In this document: positions 1-5,897 of the stretch, in pieces
How positions within the stretch are numbered: position 1 is the stretch's first letter
Layout of the letters: each line of letters starts with the position of its first letter
Assembly (NCBI GenBank): GCA_026992695.1
Contig: JALWYP010000273.1
Span: forward strand, 1 to 5,897
Reading direction: 5' to 3'
From: Flavobacteriaceae bacterium
GTDB lineage: Bacteria > Bacteroidota > Bacteroidia > Flavobacteriales > Flavobacteriaceae
DNA length: 5,897 nt
The notes under the pieces: model-generated
The model's database searches: none
What the model saw: the letters and a program-made list of their open reading frames with translations, nothing else
What the model was told of the DNA's origin: nothing
Position numbers and translations under genes: made by a program

Positions 1-226
1 TAATACGTTTTATCAAACTGGTATTTTGAGTATTAATTTTTACAAAATAAAGACCAGAAGCTATTTCGTTTAAAGAAAAAGAAGTTTCAAATCCGGTGTT
101 ATTAAGGTCTATTCTCTTGATTTCCCTTCCGTTTATATCAAAAATAGTAGCTGCTATAAGTTGCTCGGCAGATCCATTTTTTAATACCAGATTTCCGGTA
201 GTAGGATTTGGAAAAAGGACAATAGA
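1..226 (-). other. T9SS type A C-terminal sorting domain of the M36 protease
   Basis: This part of the protease gene encodes the signal that carries the protein through the type IX secretion system, where such tails are usually removed by the PorU-type sortase and the cargo is released or attached to surface lipopolysaccharide. What is seen: a short linker (LGIENP) leads into VLFPNPTTG at about residues 1073-1081, then the FDINGREIKRIDL strand pair, then ASGLYFVKI and SLIKRI at the window edge. These are the classic type A landmarks (PNP.tG, GLYfvki, basic end). The usual family end is a lysine or so after this point, so the true stop codon should lie only a few bases outside the window. Confidence 0.93.
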
Positions 227-3200
227 ATCAGCAAAAAGTGGGTTTTCAATTCCTAAAATCTCATCAACAGTTAAAACAAAAGTACAAGTTCCCGTATTTC
301 CTGCTTCATCGGTCGCAAAAATAGTAATTTCTGTAGATCCAACTCCAACTTGAGTACCTGCAACGGGAATTTGTGTAATAATTGGGTTTGCTGTACAATT
401 GTCTGTTGCCAATACAGTAGCTGTAAAATCGGGGATGGTATATTGTTCCCCTTGATTTACTTGAACAGTACTATCAGCCGGACAAGTAACCACAGGAATT
501 TCGGTTTCTAACATAACGTCTGTAGGTGTTCTATCTGCTAAGCAGCCAGAAAATCCAAGACCTATATCTTCATTAGCTACACCATAATTATCTGATTCGC
601 ACCCAGAAGACCAATCGGCATTAGAATCTGTATCTCCGTGCCTTCTAAACGAATCATTACAAACTGTATTAAAAACAGCTCCATCACCAGTCCAATCAAG
701 GTCTGCTGCAGTAATATTAAAACCGTTAATGGTAACATTTAATGTAGCTATTTGGGTGGAAGAATAATTCCAAAAAACAGAATCTACAACATTACCGGAT
801 GGATCAATAATAATAACCCATCCTCCTCCAGATTCTCCCCACCAAATATTATTCCCCCAATAACCGACTCCGCCGTCATCATTAAAATCTATAACCGAAT
901 TTGCAGTCATTGCTCCTAAACTTTGAGTAATTGAATTAATAGTATTTATATTTGTAAAAGGCTCTTCGCTAATGGCTACTGTATATCCCGAATAATCAAA
1001 AGCTTCTCCTACATTTTGTATTTCTAACCTATCGGGGGTTTCTAATGTAATTTCAGAAACCACTAATTTAGAAATTACTCCAGGAGGATTTTCTTGAGCA
1101 TACACAGTGGTATTTGTTGTTGCTGGGAAAGAATATGAAGTACCTTCAAAAAGAAAAGTCCCATTTGTAGCGGTATCAAACCATCTAATAACATTATTTG
1201 GGTCGTTTAAGGAAGCCGTTACTGTGACTAATGCGTTAGGGCAAGCATTAGTTACACCAACAGTTGTTGGGCTATTAGGAATTGATAAAACTTCAATCGT
1301 ATCTGAAGCTGTAGAAGCTGTAGAACAAGCTCCGGCAGGCACATCATAGGTAATTGTATGAATTCCTACACCAGCAGCTACTGGATTAAAAGAATAGGTT
1401 GCTCCGTTTCCGTCATCGGTTACCCCTGGTCCACTATAAGTACCACCACTAGGTGTTCCTCCGCTTAATTCTGTCATTATTCCTTCGTTTTCACAAACAT
1501 CATTTGGTGCAGTAAACGATGCAACTCCAGAAGGTGTGTCAAAAGCCTCGGTGCCATCACTTCTACTTCCGGAAGATCCTTGATCTGCACTTACTCCTAA
1601 GCCTCTTTTTGCAAAAGCATCCCAAATAATACACTCGTTAGCTCCGTTATAAATAGCTAAATCTGCAGCTAAAATAGCATCTCTACCATCTACAAATCCA
1701 GGACTACAAGGTTGTAGTTTCATTGCCTCGGTTACTAATGCTAAAGCCATTATGTTTCCGGCATCTTGATTTTCATCTCCTGTAAAATTATAAAGATTAG
1801 GATCAAATCCATGGGCATCAATTAAGCCCCAAGTCATCTCCCAAAGCATGGTAGCCCAAACAGATCCAACCCCATGAGGAACAACTTCTGTTTTTATGTA
1901 ATCGTAAGTTTGAGGGTCTATTGCTAAATCTGTACTATATGGATACGAACGTATTCCTGCTCCTCCTGCTCCTTGTCCGAACAAGTAAGTTCCTACGCCT
2001 CTAGCGTCCGTTCCTATATCACCGGATTGTATTGTTAAAATAATTCCATAAAAATCACTCCAACCCTCTCCCATTTGTTCTTCATTAAATAAACAACTGG
2101 TATTGTTTGGTCCTCCGGTTAATCTATTAGAAATACCATGACCGTATTCGTGTACAATTACCAGATTATCAAAATCGCCATCTCTATCTGAACAAATGAA
2201 CATTTGCATTGTAGGATTTCCTCCATCTGGTGGTGTTCCAAAATTAGCATTACAACTACCTGACCCATCTTGCGCTTCGGCATTAACAGAGTCGTTTCCT
2301 AACCCTCCATTACCATAATTGTTTACTTGAAAATTACCTCCAACCTCGTCAAAACCATAAGTATGTAAAATATCGTGGATAATATTATTCCAATAAAAAA
2401 GATTAGTAATTGCAGCATCTTCATATTGATTTGTATTTGAATAGAATTGACTAAAAGGAAATCCTGAAAAATCTAATGTTGCTCCACCATTTGGCTGATA
2501 ACCAGGATTATCTCCATCTTCGTATGCATTTACATTGTTTCCTCTAGTGGTGGTAAATTCAGCTCCGGCAACTCCATCTGTATCATGCCATCCAAAAGGT
2601 GATGCCACTACATAAGCCGGTAATAACTCAATAGTTCTTGACCCAAATAAAGGGCTTTCTAAAGGCATAGCTATTACTTCATAACACTCATTACAAGCAG
2701 TAAATTCGGTATTACCGGAATTGTCAAGATAATTAGGTACATCAAAGAGGTTTTTATTATAATTCAAATCTGTTAGATTATGCGAATGCTCAAAACCACA
2801 GCTTACCATATAATCATTTTTAGTGATAATTGTTCCTGTTGCTGCATTTACTCTTACATTCCACCAGTTTTCTTGATTTTTTTCTTGAATAGATAACTCC
2901 CAAGCCAATTGTAATGTATTATCTTCCATTTTCTGAAAAACTAATTTTACAGGAATGGGACTTAACGAAATTCCACCGTTAGTTACTAAAGTTTTTTGAT
3001 TAGGAGAAGTTTCTTTATTTAAAACCGAAAGGTTTTTTGTTATGTTATATCCCAATTGATTTGCTGCCCTTTGAACTGCAACAATTGCAGAGAGTGAGGG
3101 TGTTGAATTACTCGAAACTCGTGAAGCAACCTGAGATATAAATCTATTATGAGTATTTCTAATTTTCCCTTCTGAAGAAAAATGAATATCCGATTCGGTT

Positions 3201-3436
3201 CCAACTATTTCAATTCCGTTAAATACTTGCCTAAAATAAATGTGCGTGAGACCACTCACATCACTAGTGTATTGATCTGTAATAACAAATTGAATATCTT
3301 GCGATGTCAAAGTCCCATTTTCAAGTGTTGTTCGAAGATATTCCTTTACATTTCGGGTATTGTCTTGAGCAAACAAAGTAGTGACAAATAAGCAAATAAT
3401 TAGCCCTGTCACCCAAGTGATTTTTTTTCTTTTCAT
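1..3436 (-). CDS. T9SS-exported M36 (fungalysin-type) zinc metalloprotease with Ig-like, LTD-like and HYR domains; 3' end cut by window
   Basis: This secreted zinc endopeptidase should hydrolyse proteins outside the cell. The frame is open for 1145 codons from the ATG at 3436-3434 to the left edge. Residues 1-23 form a signal peptide (MKRKK, hydrophobic core, LFA|Q). About 45-95 is an FTP propeptide (GLTHIYFRQVFNGIEIVG) and about 170-210 is PepSY-like (LAWEL, NWWNVRVNAATG); both normally keep M36 enzymes inactive until cleaved. The M36 domain spans about 255-620 with SPFGWHDTDG, NLFYWNN and zinc site H429-EYG-H433. E430 is the catalytic base, E457 in GEGWSDF the third ligand, and H521 (PHGVGSVW) a likely active-site histidine. 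Then come Ig-like domains at about 640-715 and 720-782 (the second Ig_7-like), an LTD-like domain at about 788-945, a HYR domain at about 981-1057 and a T9SS sorting domain from about 1071. All hallmark residues are present, so it should be active. It is the last visible gene of the leftward operon. Family call is very secure; accessory domain limits are approximate. Confidence 0.95.
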   Translation of the reverse strand, partial: MKRKKITWVTGLIICLFVTTLFAQDNTRNVKEYLRTTLENGTLTSQDIQFVITDQYTSDVSGLTHIYFRQVFNGIEIVGTESDIHFSSEGKIRNTHNRFISQVASRVSSNSTPSLSAIVAVQRAANQLGYNITKNLSVLNKETSPNQKTLVTNGGISLSPIPVKLVFQKMEDNTLQLAWELSIQEKNQENWWNVRVNAATGTIITKNDYMVSCGFEHSHNLTDLNYNKNLFDVPNYLDNSGNTEFTACNECYEVIAMPLESPLFGSRTIELLPAYVVASPFGWHDTDGVAGAEFTTTRGNNVNAYEDGDNPGYQPNGGATLDFSGFPFSQFYSNTNQYEDAAITNLFYWNNIIHDILHTYGFDEVGGNFQVNNYGNGGLGNDSVNAEAQDGSGSCNANFGTPPDGGNPTMQMFICSDRDGDFDNLVIVHEYGHGISNRLTGGPNNTSCLFNEEQMGEGWSDFYGIILTIQSGDIGTDARGVGTYLFGQGAGGAGIRSYPYSTDLAIDPQTYDYIKTEVVPHGVGSVWATMLWEMTWGLIDAHGFDPNLYNFTGDENQDAGNIMALALVTEAMKLQPCSPGFVDGRDAILAADLAIYNGANECIIWDAFAKRGLGVSADQGSSGSRSDGTEAFDTPSGVASFTAPNDVCENEGIMTELSGGTPSGGTYSGPGVTDDGNGATYSFNPVAAGVGIHTITYDVPAGACSTASTASDTIEVLSIPNSPTTVGVTNACPNALVTVTASLNDPNNVIRWFDTATNGTFLFEGTSYSFPATTNTTVYAQENPPGVISKLVVSEITLETPDRLEIQNVGEAFDYSGYTVAISEEPFTNINTINSITQSLGAMTANSVIDFNDDGGVGYWGNNIWWGESGGGWVIIIDPSGNVVDSVFWNYSSTQIATLNVTINGFNITAADLDWTGDGAVFNTVCNDSFRRHGDTDSNADWSSGCESDNYGVANEDIGLGFSGCLADRTPTDVMLETEIPVVTCPADSTVQVNQGEQYTIPDFTATVLATDNCTANPIITQIPVAGTQVGVGSTEITIFATDEAGNTGTCTFVLTVDEILGIENPLFADSIVLFPNPTTGNLVLKNGSAEQLIAATIFDINGREIKRIDLNNTGFETSFSLNEIASGLYFVKINTQNTSLIKRI

Positions 3437-3468
3437 AGCTGTTGATTGATTAATTTAAGTTGATTGAT
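3437..3468 (-). repeat. Spacer before the protease gene with an 11-base direct repeat
   Basis: The 32-base gap between the lipoprotein stop and the protease ATG holds two exact copies of GTTGATTGATT (plus-strand sense) at 3441-3451 and 3459-3469, 18 bases apart. The second copy runs one base into the upstream stop codon. There is no purine-rich Shine-Dalgarno site, which is normal for Bacteroidota, and no hairpin-plus-T-run terminator. The gap is therefore most simply an intra-operon spacer. The repeat could be a protein or RNA binding site or just low-complexity sequence; the sequence does not decide. Confidence 0.45.
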
Positions 3469-4170
3469 TTAAGGTGTTAATGGTGATTCAAAATATGGAA
3501 ACGAAGACACTACAATTCTATCACCTGCATCGATGTTATCGGTAACCAAAATAGGAGTGTCTCCCGTACCATCTAGGCGATTGCCGTTGGCTCCTCCAAA
3601 ACACAGCTTCAGTATAAAATCTATTGCGTCGTCTTGGGGGTTTCTCCCTGTGAACATTGTGTTTGAGTTAGGGTTATAAAAAGTAGTTTCGCCATCGGGA
3701 GCAACTTGTAAAACATCTGAGGATGCTAGAAAAGATGAAAAAACATCGGCATTTTGCCCTAAAATATTAGGTTCGTAGTTAAATTCTTCCGGTGTAAACC
3801 CTAAAGCTTCAGCATACCTATCATAATATCCTTCGAGTGCGTTTTTAAAAATAGTTTGGTACTCATTTCTATCGGAAGGAATGGTTACATTATAATTATT
3901 TCTATCAATAGCATCTCCGCCTAAAAATAAGTTCACAGCAGGTCTGCCCAATATATCTTCTTGCAGATAGGTGCCTTCAAAACTAATTCCGCCATCAATA
4001 CATGGTTGGCAAGCACTTCCGCCACAATCAATTCCGGTTTCATCGCCATTTTGAATTCCGTCTGAACAAGTTACTTGATCGATTACATTTCCGTTTGCAT
4101 TTTCGTCTGTACATTGAACAAAAAGCAATGACATGAAAGTTAAAAATGCTATTGTTTTAAAATTTTTCAT
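3469..4170 (-). CDS. Surface lipoprotein matching the C-terminal half of DUF4331, with an N-terminal Cys-rich motif
   Basis: This is a 233-residue exported protein of unknown biochemical role. The N-terminus (MKNFK, hydrophobic stretch, LFVQ-C20) is a Bacteroidota-style lipoprotein signal. The acidic residues just after the cysteine (CTDEN) resemble the export signature that sends lipoproteins to the outer face of the outer membrane. Residues 35-57 form a compact Cys-rich segment with four cysteines (C35, C49, C54, C57; CSDGIQNGDETGIDCGG, then CQPC). From about 65 onward it matches what I recall of the C-terminal half of DUF4331 proteins: LGRPAVN at 74-80, NYNVTIPSD at 92-100, a helical middle ending FSSFLASSDVLQ, GRNPQDDAIDF at 175-185 and SSFPYFESP at 222-230. 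It follows the N-half gene by 11 bases and precedes the protease by 32, so co-expression is very likely. The lipoprotein call is good; the DUF4331 call rests on remembered motifs and has no proven function. Confidence 0.85.
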   Translation of the reverse strand: MKNFKTIAFLTFMSLLFVQCTDENANGNVIDQVTCSDGIQNGDETGIDCGGSACQPCIDGGISFEGTYLQEDILGRPAVNLFLGGDAIDRNNYNVTIPSDRNEYQTIFKNALEGYYDRYAEALGFTPEEFNYEPNILGQNADVFSSFLASSDVLQVAPDGETTFYNPNSNTMFTGRNPQDDAIDFILKLCFGGANGNRLDGTGDTPILVTDNIDAGDRIVVSSFPYFESPLTP

Positions 4171-4181
4171 TTTTTTTCTAA

Positions 4182-4895
4182 TTATTGTTCTTTACGTTTT
4201 GCTGTAACCCATACGTTATAAGCCGGTGGAAGCCCAGCCAACCCAAAATCACTCCCTATATGCGCAGGAGCTGTGCCTAATAAACTATTAGGTACTTCTA
4301 CTACAATAGCTAAGGTATTTTTATCTACAAAAAAATCGGTTGCTTCGCCTTGAGGATAAAACCCGTCCGGAACGGTTGTTCCTTCACTAATTTGCTTAAA
4401 TCGTTCGTAATCAAAAAAGAAAGCATCTCGTCTGGGACCTGCAAAAAGTTTTATACCGTTAGTTGTGGTTGTTATGTAACTATCTTCGATGGTAGAAATC
4501 TGAACTTGATTTCGGTTTTCGGTATTTATTTCGGAAGAAATTCCGGTATATAATGGAGCCGATGGTCCAAAAAAGTACATTGTGTCTGCTCTTTTAATGG
4601 CTTGTATCACCAAATCTTCAACCAAATCGCCGGTATTATCAATTTTTATTTCAATTAACACATCTTCATCAAATTGGGCGATTTGTGTAACGTTACCTTC
4701 TACCAAACCACTTTGAAGCGTAACAGCAAAAACCGTATTATCCGGGTTTTCGGCTTCAAAAGCATAAAAATCTGCTAAATCTGAAGTAGTTCCCGAAATA
4801 TTAGGTGCATCTGAATAATCGCCGGAAGTAAACAAAAAACCGGCAATAATTACCGACATTCCTCCAATGATTTTTACTAATTTTGATTTATTCAT
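4182..4895 (-). CDS. Exported protein matching the N-terminal half of DUF4331
   Basis: This is a 237-residue secreted protein of unknown function and the first gene of the leftward operon. Residues 1 to about 25 form a signal peptide (MNKSKLVK, then GGMSVIIAGFLFTSG) with no lipobox cysteine, so the product is probably periplasmic or released. Family landmarks follow in order: GDYSDAP at 25-31, SDLADFYAF at 38-46, VFAVTLQ at 55-61, EIKIDNTGD at 82-90, MYFFGP at 106-111, FAGPRRDAFFFD at 151-162, LAIVVEVPNSLL at 195-206 and NVWVTAKRK at 227-235. DUF4331 proteins usually have a histidine in the first motif (HxDAP or HREAP types); here Tyr-Ser stands in that stretch. The protein stops where longer DUF4331 members go on to the 'LGRP' half, and that half is encoded by the next gene. 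The ATG at 4895-4893 is chosen because it gives an intact signal peptide. Confidence 0.87.
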   Translation of the reverse strand: MNKSKLVKIIGGMSVIIAGFLFTSGDYSDAPNISGTTSDLADFYAFEAENPDNTVFAVTLQSGLVEGNVTQIAQFDEDVLIEIKIDNTGDLVEDLVIQAIKRADTMYFFGPSAPLYTGISSEINTENRNQVQISTIEDSYITTTTNGIKLFAGPRRDAFFFDYERFKQISEGTTVPDGFYPQGEATDFFVDKNTLAIVVEVPNSLLGTAPAHIGSDFGLAGLPPAYNVWVTAKRKEQ

Positions 4896-4950
4896 TTTAT
4901 TATAATTATTTTTACAAAGTAAACACTTTTTTAATTAATCATTACGACTT
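4896..4950. promoter_or_regulatory. Divergent intergenic region with a small palindrome and a weak promoter match
   Basis: These 55 bases must hold the start signals of both the leftward operon and the rightward gene. A perfect 5-base-arm inverted repeat, TTTAC-AAA-GTAAA, lies at 4911-4923. Read on the minus strand it contains TTACTTTG (4922-4915), one base off the Bacteroidota -7 element TAnnTTTG, about 20 bases before the DUF4331 start codon. No good -33 TTG is found at the usual distance, and no TAnnTTTG match is seen for the rightward gene. The palindrome overlapping the -7 candidate could be an operator, but the evidence is thin. Ribosome binding sites on both sides are simply A/T-rich. 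Confidence 0.35.
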
Positions 4951-5897
4951 ATGAACCCATCTTTATCCGGTTGGATTCCCAAATTTTTAACGTTATTTCC
5001 TAAAGAAAAAATTCTTTTAAAAAATAAAGGTTCTAAGTTTTTTTATGAAGCATTGAAAAGCACAGGTTTTATCTATGGTTTTTCGGTAGATTCGGTTTTA
5101 AAACTACCCACAAACAGGCTTCAACTTACAACGGATGAATATACTAAAATCAATCTTTTTCACGCACTCCTTTTTAGTTTTTTTATAAACAATCCAAACG
5201 CTAATAATAACGATGCAATAGATAGTATTATTGCGTTTTACAAACTTTTTGAAAAAGGAAAAACTTCTTTTTTAAAGAAGCTTTCTTTTTCAAAATCACC
5301 AACAGATACTCTTGAACAGTTATTTTTTTCAAGATTACAAGAAATAAATTCTGTTTTTGAAAAAAACACGGCATCCTTATTAACCTATGCGTTATTATAT
5401 ATAGACGTGTTGAGTTTTCAGAAATTTCTACAAGAAGAAGCAAATATAGACCAACTTAGAAACTATTCTCAAAATTATGAATCTACCTTAATAGATTGTT
5501 GCTTTTTAGCATTGCAAGCTAAACAGAATAAAACCGGTGATGATGTACAACTTATTGATTTATACCAATCGTCTAAAGAGTTTGTATTAGAAACCCACCA
5601 CACTAGTCTTAAACAGATGTCTCAAAGTTATTCTAACTTTAATTATTTTGAAAAAAAATACATTCTTGATTTATGCACTTTAGCGGTTTGGGAAGATAAA
5701 AAATTAGATCAATCTGAACGAGGTTTTTTAAATCAGTTAGTAACTGTAATGCAATTTCCCTCTAATATTATCAAGCAAAACATTGCCGACATTAAACAGT
5801 TTTCAGAAAAAAACAATACAAAAATTAAATTGTTTGAATACAATCACCCCATTAATCAGTTGTATAAAAATGCTTTTGAAACGGTAAAATTATTAAT
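4951..5897 (+). CDS. LETM1-related biofilm-associated family protein; 3' end cut by window
   Basis: The frame is open from the ATG at 4951 for 315 codons to the right edge. There is no signal peptide or clear membrane segment in the visible part, so it is probably cytoplasmic. It matches what I remember of a roughly 400-residue family confined to Flavobacteriia and named for a distant LETM1-like C-terminus: the MNPSxxGWIxKF start, FYEALKSTGFIYG at 31-43, a long helical region with YIDVLSFQKFL, then YFEKKYILDLCTLAVWEDKKLD at about 232-253 with SE at 255-256. That last stretch resembles a TerB-like acidic helix pair (W247, E248, D249, D253, E256). The diagnostic glycine- and proline-containing LETM1-like end would lie about 80 residues further on, outside the window. 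Molecular role is unknown; the biofilm link comes from the family name only. It is divergent from the DUF4331/protease operon, so a functional tie is not implied. The start is supported by the conserved N-terminus. Confidence 0.8.
   Translation, partial: MNPSLSGWIPKFLTLFPKEKILLKNKGSKFFYEALKSTGFIYGFSVDSVLKLPTNRLQLTTDEYTKINLFHALLFSFFINNPNANNNDAIDSIIAFYKLFEKGKTSFLKKLSFSKSPTDTLEQLFFSRLQEINSVFEKNTASLLTYALLYIDVLSFQKFLQEEANIDQLRNYSQNYESTLIDCCFLALQAKQNKTGDDVQLIDLYQSSKEFVLETHHTSLKQMSQSYSNFNYFEKKYILDLCTLAVWEDKKLDQSERGFLNQLVTVMQFPSNIIKQNIADIKQFSEKNNTKIKLFEYNHPINQLYKNAFETVKLL

Noticed and set aside
96..353. Plus-strand open frame of 85 codons
   Set aside because: It lies wholly antisense to the HYR/T9SS end of the protease, whose frame is strongly supported. 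The product has no recognisable motif.
1306..1323. Tandem 9-base repeat (two copies of AAGCTGTAG)
   Set aside because: It encodes a repeated Ser-Thr-Ala in a linker between Ig-like domains. Two short copies are ordinary for such linkers.
1107..1349. Plus-strand open frame of 80 codons
   Set aside because: It is antisense to the Ig-like region of the protease. Its apparent composition is a mirror of the Ser/Thr/Ala-rich coding strand.
3182..3391. Plus-strand open frame of 69 codons
   Set aside because: It is antisense to the protease propeptide, with no start context or family features.
3392..3394. Cys15 of the protease signal peptide as a possible lipidation site
   Set aside because: The preceding residues do not fit a lipobox and the cysteine is inside the hydrophobic core. 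The LFA|Q site at 23/24 is a better ordinary signal peptidase site.
4350..4553. Plus-strand open frame of 67 codons
   Set aside because: It is antisense to the N-half DUF4331 gene and has no support of its own.
5228..5443. Minus-strand open frame of 71 codons
   Set aside because: It is antisense to the LETM1-related gene. Its Leu/Lys/Phe-rich product reflects the A/T-rich coding strand.

Overview
The window looks like chromosome from a member of the Flavobacteriia (Bacteroidota). It is AT-rich and its intergenic gaps are short and A/T-rich, without clear Shine-Dalgarno sites. It encodes a protease ending in a type IX secretion (T9SS) type A sorting domain, a lipoprotein with an acidic Bacteroidota-type surface-export signature, and a protein of a LETM1-related family that I know only from Flavobacteriia. 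No RNA gene, mobile element, CRISPR array or phage gene was seen.

Layout. Three genes run leftward on the minus strand and appear to form one operon, read from 4895 down to the left edge. (1) 4895-4182 is an exported protein matching the N-terminal half of DUF4331. (2) After an 11-base gap, 4170-3469 is a lipoprotein with a short cysteine-rich 'CxDGxxNGxExGxDCGG' segment followed by what matches the C-terminal half of DUF4331. (3) After a 32-base gap, 3436-1 is a large M36 (fungalysin-type) zinc metalloprotease of at least 1145 residues. It is cut by the window edge only a residue or so before its expected end. Its order is signal peptide, FTP/PepSY propeptide, M36 catalytic domain (HEYGH...E), two Ig-like domains, a lamin-tail-like domain, a HYR domain and the T9SS sorting domain. 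This gene covers more than half of the window.

A 55-base divergent region (4896-4950) separates this operon from a rightward gene (4951 to the right edge, cut). That gene encodes a soluble, mostly helical protein recognisable as the flavobacterial 'LETM1-related biofilm-associated' family. Its LETM1-like C-terminus would lie beyond the window.

How the genes may work together (inference). All three leftward products are exported. The two DUF4331 halves are probably partners that together supply what one polypeptide supplies in longer DUF4331 proteins, with the second anchored as a lipoprotein. The protease is released or surface-attached through T9SS. Their shared transcription suggests a common cell-surface role, but nothing in the sequence fixes a substrate. 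The divergent gene need not be functionally linked.
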